Positions 36,158 through 45,327 of a DNA stretch of 64,000 bases are shown here, piece after piece (within the stretch, counting starts at the first letter, position 1; each line of letters opens with the position of its first letter). Source of the DNA: Eutrophocola sp964503965 (lineage in GTDB: Bacteria > Pseudomonadota > Gammaproteobacteria > Pseudomonadales > Pseudohongiellaceae); NCBI GenBank assembly GCA_964503965.1, contig CAZDCK010000011.1:1-64000 (forward strand). The letters are read 5' to 3'. A program made the translations under genes and the position numbers. The notes beneath the pieces are model-generated. The model was not told the origin of the DNA, did not search any database, and worked only from the letters and a program-made list of their open reading frames with translations.

Positions 36158-36697
36158 ATGACCTCGAAAGAAAACGACAAGCCACCGGTCATAGACCCTG
36201 ATGGCAGCAGGAAAGAGCGTTACGAGGCCCTTGTCGGGGAGTATTACAATGACATCTTCCGATACGCCTATTGGCTAAGTAAAAGCAGACAGGTAGCCGA
36301 AGACCTGGCGCAGGAAACTTTCCTGAGAGCATGGCGGGCTCTGGATAGCCTTGAAAAACCCGGTGCAGCGAAAGCATGGCTGTTTACTATTCTCAGGCGT
36401 GAAAATGCCAGGCGCTTTGAAAAATACAGGCCGGAAACAGATGATCTTGATGATTATTCCCTGCCCGATACCGAAAAGCTGGAACCAGACCAGATACTGG
36501 ATCGGGAGCTACTTTACAAAAGCATGTCAGAGCTGGAACCGGAATACAGGGATCCACTCCTGCTTCAGGTTATTGGTGGTTTCAGTGGAGAGGAAATTGC
36601 CGGCATGCTTGACCTGAACAACAACACCGTGATGACACGGCTGTTCAGAGCCAGAAATAAACTTAAAGACCTGTTGGGCGACAAGTCTGACCAGTAA
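36158..36697 (+). CDS. ECF-type RNA polymerase sigma factor
   Basis: 179 residues. Region 2 is YNDIFRYAYWLSKSRQVAEDLAQETFLRAWRAL and region 4 is LEPEYRDPLLLQVIGGFSGEEIAGMLDLNNNTVMTRLFRARNKL in outline. There is no region 1 or 3, so it is an extracytoplasmic-function sigma factor. The partner gene 64 nt downstream encodes a DUF3379 membrane protein, the expected anti-sigma. The regulon is not visible here. Confidence 0.88.
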   Translation: MTSKENDKPPVIDPDGSRKERYEALVGEYYNDIFRYAYWLSKSRQVAEDLAQETFLRAWRALDSLEKPGAAKAWLFTILRRENARRFEKYRPETDDLDDYSLPDTEKLEPDQILDRELLYKSMSELEPEYRDPLLLQVIGGFSGEEIAGMLDLNNNTVMTRLFRARNKLKDLLGDKSDQ

Positions 36698-36761
36698 TAA
36701 CACAATACATAGACAAGCTGATGACCAACTAAAACAATTATAAAAGAGGCCCGGTGACGTG

Positions 36762-37499
36762 ATGAATGACCAACAATTTATTGAGAGAGCCCATGCCAAT
36801 CCGCATGATGAATCTCCTGATTTTCTGGATGCTATTGCACAAGGTAGCGAAAGACAGGAACTGGTTGCTTCCCTCAAAAAGTTTGATGCCGCTCTGTCCT
36901 CGGGACTCAAGGCTGTATCGGCACCAGAGACCCTGAAGAACACACTGCTGAATATTTCAGAAGAGACTATTAACCCGGATACCAGTCAGGCAGCTGCCAA
37001 TGATTCATTCTGGCGTCGCAACGCCCGCTATGCTGCCGGATTTATTGTGGCTTTGGGTGTTCTTGCTGCTGTAATTCAAAACCCTTCCAATGCATGGGAA
37101 GACATGATTTTTTCCCACATCTACAGTGAAATTTCCTTCCTGGATGACAACACGCCCATTACCCTGTCTGAAGTCAATGACGTCATGAAAAACCTTGTCG
37201 GAACAGACTTTATCACTAGTGCAGAAATGGATTCGCTTGAAATTAATGTCACCAAGGACTGCTGGGTCGACCTGGAAAATGGTATCCAGGGCGTTCACCT
37301 CGTGATGAAAGGTAACGCCGGACCAGTGACAGTGATGGTTATCCCAAACACCCCGGTGGACAGGGAAATGACTATTGCAGATGAACGCTTTTCAGGTCTG
37401 GTAAGTCCCGGACCGGGCGGCAACCTGGTGGTGGTAGGGGAAAAGAACGAGGCAATCCAGCAGTATTCCACCATGCTGGCAGCGAACATAAACTGGTAG
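36762..37499 (+). CDS. DUF3379 family membrane protein, probable anti-sigma factor
   Basis: 245 residues from the ATG at 36762 (a GTG at 36759 adds one residue). A cytoplasmic N-terminal part of about 85 residues, one membrane helix (ARYAAGFIVALGVLAAVIQ, about 92-110) and a periplasmic domain. The layout and the place after an ECF sigma gene fit DUF3379, which is usually assumed to hold the sigma factor at the membrane. No zinc-binding HxxxCxxC motif is present, so it is not a ZAS-type anti-sigma. The functional link is inferred. Confidence 0.75.
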   Translation: MNDQQFIERAHANPHDESPDFLDAIAQGSERQELVASLKKFDAALSSGLKAVSAPETLKNTLLNISEETINPDTSQAAANDSFWRRNARYAAGFIVALGVLAAVIQNPSNAWEDMIFSHIYSEISFLDDNTPITLSEVNDVMKNLVGTDFITSAEMDSLEINVTKDCWVDLENGIQGVHLVMKGNAGPVTVMVIPNTPVDREMTIADERFSGLVSPGPGGNLVVVGEKNEAIQQYSTMLAANINW

Positions 37500-37515
37500 T
37501 CGCACCGGGTTTCGA

Positions 37516-38829
37516 TTATTTACGCTTCAACGGCGCCATGCCGTCGGAGATGGTGGCTTTAGGCGCTGATGCGCTTTTTCGCCGCTTGCCGATATTCTTC
37601 TTGTCACGATGCCGCTGCTTGGACTTCGGCCTGCCCTTGCCGGCAGCAAAACGGGACTTCTTCTTGTCCCCTTTTTTCTTTTTCGAGGGCCCCCTGAACC
37701 GGGATGGCAGGCCTGCAATTTCACGCCTGATGAAATCCAGCTTCAGATAACGGGCTATACTCTCCATGAGATTCCATTCCTGGGGAGAAATCAGCGAAAC
37801 GGCCTTGCCACTGGCACCTGCCCGACCAGTCCGTCCAATGCGGTGAACATATTCATCCCCGGAACGAGCCATGGCGAAATTAATCACCAGGCTGATCTCG
37901 GGAATATCGAGTCCTCGGGCCGCAAGGTCTGTGGCCACCAGCACTTTCCTGCCACCACTGCGATATATCTGCATCACCTGTTTGCGTTCATCCTGCTGCA
38001 TTTCACCATGCAGGCACAGGGCTTTATGCCCCTGCTCTATAAGAAACACCGCAACCCGTTCAGCATGCTCCCGGGTATTGGTAAAGACCAGGGCCTTCTC
38101 CCAGTCTTCATTGGCAAGCAACCAGTTGCAGAGCTGCTGTTTATGGCCCGGGTCATCTGCAAGAATCACTTCCTGGACAATATCCTCATGAGCGCTGCGA
38201 TGGGACCCGATACTGATAATGACAGGAGACTGCTGTATTTCTGCCGAGATCCGCGCTACTCCTTCATGACTCAGGGTTGCAGACAACAGGATCGTTTGTC
38301 TTTGCCTGTTACACTGGTTAACAACTTCCAGTACTTCATCCCTAAAGCCCATGTCCAGCATGCGGTCCGCTTCATCCAGTACCAGGCATTCAAGGTCATC
38401 CACCAGCAGGGATTTCTTCTGGATATGTTCTAGCAACCTGCCCGGTGTACCGACAACTGTTTCAGGATTTTTGCGCAGCCTCGCCTGCTGCTCCCTGAAT
38501 CCTTCACCCCCTGTAATCAGCTGTGAAGACAGTGACGTGAATGCACCCAGTTCCCGGTAATGCCGATCCAGCTGCTGGGCCAGCTCCCTTGTCGGGCTCA
38601 GTACCAGACAACGCGTTGATGTCTCAGGTGCCGGGTTTTCCAGCATACGATGCATGACCGGCAGGAAAAAAGCGGCACTTTTACCACTGCCTGTCCGGGC
38701 ACTTGCCTGGATATCATGCCCAGCCAGTACTTCAGGAATCATCGATTCCTGGACCGGCGTTGCTTCTTTAATACCCAGTTTATCCATCCCTTTCAGGAGT
38801 GAAGGATGTAATCCAAACGATTCAAACAC
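37516..38829 (-). CDS. DEAD-box ATP-dependent RNA helicase, SrmB-like
   Basis: 437 residues. Motifs in order: Q motif (ATPVQESMIP), Walker A ASARTGSGKS, PTRELAQQL, TPGRLLEHI, DEAD, SAT, ARGLDIP and HRIGRTGRAG. A strongly basic tail (from about residue 375, many KKK/RGK runs) should bind RNA. SrmB, RhlE and similar helicases assist ribosome assembly; the exact subtype is not certain. It lies 33 nt after trpE(G) on the same strand and is probably read through from it. Confidence 0.9.
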   Translation of the reverse strand: MFESFGLHPSLLKGMDKLGIKEATPVQESMIPEVLAGHDIQASARTGSGKSAAFFLPVMHRMLENPAPETSTRCLVLSPTRELAQQLDRHYRELGAFTSLSSQLITGGEGFREQQARLRKNPETVVGTPGRLLEHIQKKSLLVDDLECLVLDEADRMLDMGFRDEVLEVVNQCNRQRQTILLSATLSHEGVARISAEIQQSPVIISIGSHRSAHEDIVQEVILADDPGHKQQLCNWLLANEDWEKALVFTNTREHAERVAVFLIEQGHKALCLHGEMQQDERKQVMQIYRSGGRKVLVATDLAARGLDIPEISLVINFAMARSGDEYVHRIGRTGRAGASGKAVSLISPQEWNLMESIARYLKLDFIRREIAGLPSRFRGPSKKKKGDKKKSRFAAGKGRPKSKQRHRDKKNIGKRRKSASAPKATISDGMAPLKRK

Positions 38830-38862
38830 GCGTTATTTCCTGCATTGGTTTTGCCATGGCCT

Positions 38863-41040
38863 TCAGGCCTCTCCGGTCATTGTAACTTGCCTGACCACAT
38901 TACTGATGATTTTTGCACCCGTTTCAGCATTCAGGCTCAGAATGGATTCAGGATGAAACTGGACAGCACTGACAGGCAAGATTTTGTGTTCAACTGCCAT
39001 GACCACGCCATCATCCGTTGTAGCCGTGACTACCAGCGATTGGGGCATGTCAGTTGCTACCAGGGAATGATAACGGCCTACGCTGACCGACTGGGCAACA
39101 TCCTGAAACAGGAATCCCGAGACTTCTTTCAGCACCGAACTCTTACCATGCATGGGAATATCAAGTGTTGATAGTTTTCCACCGAAATACTCAACAATAC
39201 CCTGTAACCCGAGACAGACACCGAAGAGGGGAATTCCCCGGGAAAGGCACAGTGTGATAGTGCCTGCCAGATTGAAATCCGCGGGTCTGCCCGGGCCTGG
39301 CGACAACACCACCAGATCCGGTATGCATCCTGCCAGGACCTGCTCGACATTTTCAGGTCTCACTGTTTTCACCACAGCACCGGTTTCCTGGAAACAGGCT
39401 GACAGCGTGTGCACAAAAGAATCCTGATGATCCACCATGAGGACTGTCATACCCTGCCCGTCTGCTCCAGCGCCTGCCGACAATACATCCTGCACCGGTG
39501 CTTGCTCATTACAAATTGACGCCATTAATGCTGAGGCTTTCAGCCGGGTTTCCGCTTCTTCTGCCTCCGGATCAGAATCCGCCAAAAGGGTCGCTCCAAC
39601 TCTCACTTCAGCGATCCCTCTGTCGATTCGTATCGTTCTTAGCGTCAGGCCGGTATTGATTTCACCATTAAAGCGTAGAAAGCCCATAGCGCCCCCGTAC
39701 CATCTACGCGGCGATTTTTCATGATCTTCAATAAACTGTATGGCTGCTTTTTTCGGGGCCCCGGTCACCGTCACCGCCCAGGCATGAATGAGAAAAGCAT
39801 CCAGCGCATCAAATTCAGGTCTGAGAACACCTTCCACATGGTCCACGGTATGGATTAGGCGGGAATACAATTCTGTCTGTCGCCGACCGATCACCTTAAC
39901 TGTTCCAGGAATACATATTCTGGACTTGTCGTTACGATCCACGTCAGTACACATGGAAAGTTCCGCCTCATCCTTGGCAGAGTTGAGCAGGGTCCTGATC
40001 TGCCTGGCATCTTCAATGGCATTTTCGCCTCGGGTAATAGTCCCGGAAATAGGGCAGGTTTCCACATGCAAACCAGAATCGCCACGTTCCACCCTGACAT
40101 ACATCTCAGGAGAAGCTGCTACCAGGTATTCTTCCCCGCCCAGGTTCAACAAGGCCCTATAGGGAGCAGGATTACTTTCACAAAGGCGTTTAAACACGGC
40201 TGCTGGCGAATCCGTAACAGGCTCGCGAAACATCTGGCTGGGCACCGTTTCAAACAGGTCCCCACGGGCAAAATATTCAAGCGCTTTGCGCACCGTGGCG
40301 GCATACTCGCCCGGCGCATGATCACCCGATAACCTGCTTTCAGACTTAGCAACAGGCCTGAATGCGTGCCGAGGCCCCACACGGGGTAGATGTCTTGTGG
40401 TCTGACCTCCCGTTTCAAAGTCATAGGTATGTTTATGCGCTATCTCTTTCTGGTGATCCACAACGAGAATGTCATCGGGCAAATACAGCACCAGATCCCG
40501 CGATTCTTCATCCCTTGGAAGCTTTTCTTCTACCGCTTCAAACTGGAAAGCCAGTTCATAACCAAAGGCACCATACAGTCCAAGAAAGGGGTCAGCGTTA
40601 CTTGAAAACAACTGAATGATTTCCCTGAGCACAGAAAATACAGTTAACTGTCGACTCCGCTCCTCCTCAAAAACAACCTCCCGCGGAGGATGAAGCATCA
40701 GGGCAATCCTGTGGTTTGCACTCTGGATCTTGCTGATAGCTTCACAGTTCGCCAGTGTCTTCCCAATGACTCGTAACAGCAGTTCACCCCGCTCATTCAG
40801 GGCAACAAACTCCATAGTCCGTTTACGCGATACAATTTTCAGCGGCGGATGTATAAAACCGATATCCCAGCGTGTATAGCGACCGGGAAATTCAAATCCG
40901 GAACTGAAGAGTACACCCTGACATTCATCAAGATTTTGTCGAATCTCTTCTGAGGCATTGTCATAGGCTGCACCCAGACTCGCACGGTAGACCGCAAGTC
41001 CACCATCGGTAATATATTTGCTGGATCGTATACCAGACAT
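38863..41040 (-). CDS. trpE(G): Fused anthranilate synthase TrpE(G)
   Basis: 725 residues from the ATG at 41040, chosen for the AAGGAGA 7 nt upstream; an ATG at 41064 lacks a site. The TrpE part (about 1-510) has the chorismate-binding blocks PYRALLNLGGEEYLVAASPE, CPISGTITRG and VTVTGAPKKAAIQFIEDHE. A linker leads to a class I glutamine amidotransferase (from about 530: MVDHQDSFVHTL, nucleophile Cys in GVCLGLQGI, and HPES). Fused TrpE(G) is typical of alphaproteobacteria such as Sinorhizobium and of some gammaproteobacteria. Catalyses chorismate plus glutamine to anthranilate. Controlled by the attenuator at 41117-41277. Confidence 0.93.
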   Translation of the reverse strand: MSGIRSSKYITDGGLAVYRASLGAAYDNASEEIRQNLDECQGVLFSSGFEFPGRYTRWDIGFIHPPLKIVSRKRTMEFVALNERGELLLRVIGKTLANCEAISKIQSANHRIALMLHPPREVVFEEERSRQLTVFSVLREIIQLFSSNADPFLGLYGAFGYELAFQFEAVEEKLPRDEESRDLVLYLPDDILVVDHQKEIAHKHTYDFETGGQTTRHLPRVGPRHAFRPVAKSESRLSGDHAPGEYAATVRKALEYFARGDLFETVPSQMFREPVTDSPAAVFKRLCESNPAPYRALLNLGGEEYLVAASPEMYVRVERGDSGLHVETCPISGTITRGENAIEDARQIRTLLNSAKDEAELSMCTDVDRNDKSRICIPGTVKVIGRRQTELYSRLIHTVDHVEGVLRPEFDALDAFLIHAWAVTVTGAPKKAAIQFIEDHEKSPRRWYGGAMGFLRFNGEINTGLTLRTIRIDRGIAEVRVGATLLADSDPEAEEAETRLKASALMASICNEQAPVQDVLSAGAGADGQGMTVLMVDHQDSFVHTLSACFQETGAVVKTVRPENVEQVLAGCIPDLVVLSPGPGRPADFNLAGTITLCLSRGIPLFGVCLGLQGIVEYFGGKLSTLDIPMHGKSSVLKEVSGFLFQDVAQSVSVGRYHSLVATDMPQSLVVTATTDDGVVMAVEHKILPVSAVQFHPESILSLNAETGAKIISNVVRQVTMTGEA

Positions 41041-41116
41041 CGCTTTTCTCCTTGAATGAAGCACTTCCCGGCTCCTGGAGGCGATTTACTGATTGCTGGA
41101 TATAAAATCGGGACAA

Positions 41117-41152
41117 TAAAAAAAGGCCACCTGGGTTACCGGGCGGCCTTTT
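41117..41152 (-). terminator. Attenuator terminator of trpE(G)
   Basis: On the minus strand the stem GGCCGCC / GGTGGCC (41142-41148 and 41125-41131) with a 10-nt loop is followed by seven or more T (41118-41124). It lies between the leader peptide and trpE(G), where a transcription attenuator is expected. GGTGGCC also occurs inside the Trp codon run of the leader, so alternative pairing is possible. Confidence 0.88.
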
Positions 41153-41211
41153 TTAAATTCATGGTGTGACAGGATATAAAACGGATGCTTACACCTGCCA
41201 TGTCAAAATAT

Positions 41212-41277
41212 TTAATAACAAACGGCAGCCCTGGAATCTGGCCACCACCAGTTAAATGAAGTGTTTGGAGTTTTCAT
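41212..41277 (-). CDS. trpL: trp operon leader peptide with three Trp codons
   Basis: A 21-codon frame: MKTPNTSFN, then WWW, then PDSRAAVCY and TAA. Three consecutive TGG codons are the hallmark of a trp leader; Sinorhizobium trpL also has WWW. It lies 171 nt before the trpE(G) ATG, with a terminator hairpin between. No clear ribosome site precedes the ATG, and an upstream in-frame GTG would add eight residues including one more Trp. When charged tRNA-Trp is scarce the ribosome should stall at WWW and allow read-through into trpE(G). Confidence 0.88.
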   Translation of the reverse strand: MKTPNTSFNWWWPDSRAAVCY

Positions 41278-41332
41278 GGGCCGGCAGCGTGCCCAAAGCA
41301 CTGAAGCGAGTCAAGCCTGTATCCAGGTTTGG

Positions 41333-41713
41333 TTAATCACTGATTCTCGTAGACTGGTGAAAAATCAGTTGCCAGGTTTTGCCCGGCGAGTCCTCACGCC
41401 AGAGGGAACTATGCACGGATCCGCCAGCGGATTTACCCTCAGGGACAATCTGGCGGGCCTTGTAAGTGGCCAAAACAAGGTTATCAGACAGGTTTACTAC
41501 GTTAAAAGAAGAGAACTGCCACCGTGCAGTGGGATTTTTCCCAAGCAACCACTCTACAACCTCACCCCTTTCTACAATCTTGCCATCCGGATTGATCTCA
41601 TAAAAGTCATCACCGATCATCGATTCGAGAAGTTCAGGGCTGGAGGAAAAGTCCTGATGCAAGAGGAGTTCCTCAAGAATACGAATATGTTCTGGAACAT
41701 TAAGAATATCCAT
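41333..41713 (-). CDS. NTF2-like (DUF4440) protein
   Basis: 126 residues, no signal. The cone-shaped NTF2 fold is suggested by a helical start (ILEELLLHQDFSSSPELLESM), then DDFYEINPDGKIVERGEVVEWL and the strand-rich end VHSSLWREDSPGKTWQLIFHQST. These proteins are often small-molecule isomerases or binding domains with unknown role. It is the last gene after ubiH (15 nt) in the ygfB-pepP-ubiH unit. Confidence 0.75.
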   Translation of the reverse strand: MDILNVPEHIRILEELLLHQDFSSSPELLESMIGDDFYEINPDGKIVERGEVVEWLLGKNPTARWQFSSFNVVNLSDNLVLATYKARQIVPEGKSAGGSVHSSLWREDSPGKTWQLIFHQSTRISD

Positions 41714-41728
41714 GGGCCTATTCTCTCC

Positions 41729-42991
41729 TCAGATCGCCTTTCCTTCAAGTTTGACCCTTGAACCACCCATTCCCATGGCTCTACGGGCAAACGCTTTTCG
41801 AAGTGGAAATACCAGATCGATGCTGAATAAACCGAACTTGCGCGCCCACACGGCGGCAGGGTTTTCCTTAGAAAAAAGACGCGTCATGTAATGACTGAAT
41901 CCTGCGGTCATTTCCTGGTCATGCAGGGTTTCATCCAGGTAGGCCTGTAAATAGTGAATCTGTCCGGGGTTGTTACCCCTTTTCCTGGCATCAATGATTC
42001 TTGCAGCCAAGCGTGTAGTATCACGAAAAGCCAGGTTAAATCCCTGTCCTGCAACGGGGTGAAGTGAATGGGCTACATTACCCAGAAGCACCAATCCCGG
42101 CCTGACCTGTTCATCAGCCTGGACCAGGCTTAATGGATAACTGTGACGCTCCCCAACCCGCGTGAATTTACCCAGTCTGCCCCCGAACTCTTCCTGTAGG
42201 CGAGACAGAAATTCAGCATCAGGTAATTCACATACCTGAGCGACTTCTTCCGAATGCTGTGTCCATACGAGCGCAGCGCGATGTTCACCGTCAAGATCAG
42301 GCAGGGGTAGCAGTGCCAGAGGACCATTTGGTGTAAAACGTTCAAAAGCCAGATTTTCATGAGATTTACTGAAAGCAACATTAGCAATAATGGCCTGCTG
42401 GTCATAGGAAACCGTGGAGCGATTAATGCCCAGCTTCTCACACAGTCCCGAACGTCCACCCTCAGCGAGAACCACCAGATCAGTGGTCAGCGTGGACTTT
42501 GCCTGATTATGTTCCAGGGTCACCTGCATACCATCAGGCAGGGCTGCGATATCACTGACTCTGGTATGACTACAGAGTTCCAGGCCGGCAGCACCTGAAA
42601 GCGCCCTGTTGAACATATTGCCCAGAATCCTGTTTTCCACCACATGTCCGAGGGCCTCTACACCCTGCTCGTCACTGTTCATTCTTACAGCGCCGAACTT
42701 GCCCTGGTCTGACACATGAATACGTTTGATAGGTGCCGTTCCGGATTGCAGCGAGTCCCACAAACCCAATTCCCTGAAATAGCTGACAGTGCCATGGGAA
42801 AGAACCGTACTGCGGGCATCGAAGGAAGGCTGTGCGGGTGGCGCATCAAGATCTATGGCAGCAGACTCAACAAGGAGGATATGGAACGGTTCGTCAAACT
42901 TTACCCTGTCAAGGATACAGGCAAGACTGGCACCCACCATGCCGGCACCAACAATAACAAGATCATAATGGTCAGCGTGTTCCGAAGACAT
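41729..42991 (-). CDS. ubiH: 2-octaprenyl-6-methoxyphenyl hydroxylase (UbiH)
   Basis: 420 residues. FAD-binding GAGMVGASLACIL at the N-terminus, the second flavin motif GLVLLGNVAHSLHPVAGQGFNLA (GD-like and family signature) and a C-terminal REDUCTASE-like tail. UbiH hydroxylates C4 in ubiquinone biosynthesis. The neighbouring pepP and ygfB match the E. coli order ygfB-pepP-ubiH-ubiI. The stop of pepP overlaps the ATG by 1 nt. The UbiI/UbiF split cannot be fully excluded, but the context favours UbiH. Confidence 0.9.
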   Translation of the reverse strand: MSSEHADHYDLVIVGAGMVGASLACILDRVKFDEPFHILLVESAAIDLDAPPAQPSFDARSTVLSHGTVSYFRELGLWDSLQSGTAPIKRIHVSDQGKFGAVRMNSDEQGVEALGHVVENRILGNMFNRALSGAAGLELCSHTRVSDIAALPDGMQVTLEHNQAKSTLTTDLVVLAEGGRSGLCEKLGINRSTVSYDQQAIIANVAFSKSHENLAFERFTPNGPLALLPLPDLDGEHRAALVWTQHSEEVAQVCELPDAEFLSRLQEEFGGRLGKFTRVGERHSYPLSLVQADEQVRPGLVLLGNVAHSLHPVAGQGFNLAFRDTTRLAARIIDARKRGNNPGQIHYLQAYLDETLHDQEMTAGFSHYMTRLFSKENPAAVWARKFGLFSIDLVFPLRKAFARRAMGMGGSRVKLEGKAI

Positions 42992-44316
42992 CAGGAAGCC
43001 GCCATGAAGGACTCAATTTCTTCTACGGTTTTTGGAAGCCCATCGGTAAGAACTTCCGCACCCTCTCCGGTTACAGCCACATCGTCTTCTATACGGACGC
43101 CAATTCCCCACCAGCGTTTGTCCACTTTTTTGTTCCCGGAGGCCATATAGATGCCAGGCTCCACGGTCAATACCATACCCGGTTCCAGAAGACGCCACTT
43201 GCCGTCGATTTTGTAATCACCGACATCATGCACATCTATACCTAGCCAGTGACCCGCCCGATGCATATAGAAATCCCTGTATGCCCCTTTCTTGATCAGG
43301 GAATCTACCCGACCCTTGAGGATACCAAGTTTCACGAGACCTTCAGTGATCACTTTCACAGTCACTCTATGTGGGTCATCCCAGTGATTTCCCGGCCTGA
43401 CCGCCTTGATAGCTTCAATCTGGGCCTTCAGAACAAGTTCATAGATTGCTTTCTGCTCCTTGCTGAACTGGCCACTCACAGGGAAAGTACGGGTAATGTC
43501 CGAAGCGTAATATTCATATTCACACCCGGCGTCAATAAGCACCAGGTCGCCTTTTTTCATCTGCATGTTGTTTTCGTTGTAATGCAGGATACAGGCATTT
43601 TCACCGCTGGCGACAATGCTGCTGTAAGCCGGTTCGCGACAGCCTGAACGGGCAAACTCATGGAGATACTCGGCCTCCAACTCATATTCATACATTCCCG
43701 GCTTGCAGACTTTCATGGCTCGTTTATGAGCCCGCACGGCAATCTGGCCTGACTCACGCATCACTTTCAGCTCACCTTTGGACTTGATCAGGCGCATTTC
43801 ATGAAGCAAATGGTCCAACACCAGAAACTCTCCAGGAGATTGCACACCACTGCGTACCTTGTTACGAATGACTTTTACCCACTCCATAACCTTGTGATCA
43901 AACTGTTCGTCACGGCCCATAGCGTAGTAGACACGATCACGACCTTCAATAAGCCCGGGCAAAATGTCATCAATGTCCGAAATAGGAAATGCATCATCTA
44001 CACCCAGTGTTTCCTGCGCGTTTTCCGGTCCCATGAGGCGACCGTTCCACATTTCCTTTTGCGGGTCTTTTTCCTGGCAGAACAACAGGCACTCACCCTG
44101 CTTGCGGCCGGGTATCAGCACGAGGCAACTCTGGGCTTCGCGGAATCCCGTGAGGTAGTAAAGGTCGCTGCTCTGACGAAAAGCAAAGTGTGAATCGCCG
44201 TTACGCAGGATTTCATCTGAAGAAGCAAGAATAGCAATGGAATTGGGCTCCATATGCGCCATCAGCTCTTTGCGGCGTTTCCTGAATTCAGTTTTCTTGA
44301 TCTTTGGTGAGGCCAT
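42991..44316 (-). CDS. pepP: Xaa-Pro aminopeptidase PepP
   Basis: 441 residues from the ATG at 44316 (MASPKIKKTEF); an ATG at 44394 would overlap ygfB for no gain. The N-terminal domain has HFAFRQSSDLYYLTGF. The pita-bread metallopeptidase domain carries metal ligands Asp (LVLIDAG), Asp (YASDITRTFP), His (HRAGHWLGIDVHDVG) and Glu (MVLTVEPGIYM, VRIEDD). It removes N-terminal residues next to proline in the cytoplasm. Confidence 0.95.
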   Translation of the reverse strand: MASPKIKKTEFRKRRKELMAHMEPNSIAILASSDEILRNGDSHFAFRQSSDLYYLTGFREAQSCLVLIPGRKQGECLLFCQEKDPQKEMWNGRLMGPENAQETLGVDDAFPISDIDDILPGLIEGRDRVYYAMGRDEQFDHKVMEWVKVIRNKVRSGVQSPGEFLVLDHLLHEMRLIKSKGELKVMRESGQIAVRAHKRAMKVCKPGMYEYELEAEYLHEFARSGCREPAYSSIVASGENACILHYNENNMQMKKGDLVLIDAGCEYEYYASDITRTFPVSGQFSKEQKAIYELVLKAQIEAIKAVRPGNHWDDPHRVTVKVITEGLVKLGILKGRVDSLIKKGAYRDFYMHRAGHWLGIDVHDVGDYKIDGKWRLLEPGMVLTVEPGIYMASGNKKVDKRWWGIGVRIEDDVAVTGEGAEVLTDGLPKTVEEIESFMAAS

Positions 44317-44341
44317 AATAGTGATATTGTCGTGGTTCAGG

Positions 44342-44917
44342 TTAATGAATGTTATCTTCAGCAGTTGCACTGTCCGGGGCCATGACAGCCCCATCCAACT
44401 GGTTCATTTGCATATATACGGTGATTGTCGCCATTCGGACATATTCCGAGATTTCCATAAAGTTAGCTTCATTTTCGCTGTCGGAACTCTCCGAGTCCTC
44501 TTCATCCACTTCAGCGATCCGGGAAAAATCGCTCAGCACCTCCCTGACTTCAGTAGACATGTCCCCATCTTCCTTCACCCAGGCTCCGGCGAACCCGGCA
44601 TTGAAGCCGTCACACCAGCTGGAAAGCGCCTGAAGCCGGTGTTCGAAGCTTTCATCATCATCTGGAAGTAATGGCTGAAAACTGAAATCCTCCGACTGCA
44701 GCTGGGATCGAATGTCTTCGGCAAGCATTTTGAAAAGATTGGTGACGACATCCTCCACGTCACTGGGGAGTTCGAGAATTTCCAGGCTGAGGTTGACATC
44801 ATATTTATCCGCCTCGGCGCATATCTGCCCACAAAGGACACCGTGAATCTCGGAAACCGGGCGATAAACTTTCCGTGATTTCAATAAATCTGCTGTCATG
44901 AAATAGTCGGCCGCCAT
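44342..44917 (-). CDS. ygfB: UPF0149 family protein YgfB
   Basis: 191 residues from the ATG at 44917, which has GGAG 6 nt upstream; an upstream ATG at 44983 lacks one. YRPVSEIHGVLCGQICAEAD and FNAGFAGAWVKEDGDM mark the UPF0149/YecA-like family. The first gene of the pepP-ubiH operon. The C-terminal EDSESSDSENEANF stretch is very acidic. In Pseudomonas aeruginosa YgfB affects antibiotic tolerance regulation, but the general role is unclear. Confidence 0.87.
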   Translation of the reverse strand: MAADYFMTADLLKSRKVYRPVSEIHGVLCGQICAEADKYDVNLSLEILELPSDVEDVVTNLFKMLAEDIRSQLQSEDFSFQPLLPDDDESFEHRLQALSSWCDGFNAGFAGAWVKEDGDMSTEVREVLSDFSRIAEVDEEDSESSDSENEANFMEISEYVRMATITVYMQMNQLDGAVMAPDSATAEDNIH

Positions 44918-45083
44918 AATATCTCCATGGAACTGCATGCCAATATATTGAAGGCGGCAATGATAGCATTTACCAACCTGCAAGTGCTGACCTGATTATT
45001 TGGACTGTTAATTCATCAGTTGACCCTGCCTGATAGGGGCTTTATAGTGACTTCCCGGCTTTTTTCAGGGAAAATAAAGCACC

Positions 45084-45290
45084 ATGAGTGACATTAGTTT
45101 CAATACGTTAGAAGACAAAGTTGATGAACTCATTCAACTTTGTAGCGACATGAAAAAAGAAAACCAGTTGCTCAGGGATGACAAGCATAACTGGGAAAAT
45201 GAGCGTAAAACACTCATCGAGAAAAACCAGCTGGCACGATCCCGACTGGAAAAAGTACTTCAACGCCTGAAAAGCCTCGAACAGGGCTGA
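45084..45290 (+). CDS. TIGR02449 family coiled-coil protein (ZapB-like)
   Basis: 68 residues, almost entirely coiled coil (LEDKVDELIQLCSDMKKENQ then NWENERKTLIEKNQLARSRLEKVLQRLKSLEQ). It is placed before zapA, as in Pseudomonas and relatives, and may support Z-ring assembly. Low complexity makes sequence assignment less certain, but the position is conserved. Confidence 0.85.
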   Translation: MSDISFNTLEDKVDELIQLCSDMKKENQLLRDDKHNWENERKTLIEKNQLARSRLEKVLQRLKSLEQG

Positions 45291-45327
45291 TCAGGGCTCT
45301 ACCGAAAAGCAACGGAATCCGCATTAG

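Noticed and set aside
37609..38433. Forward 274-codon frame
   Set aside because: Antisense shadow of the DEAD-box helicase, whose motifs are all intact.
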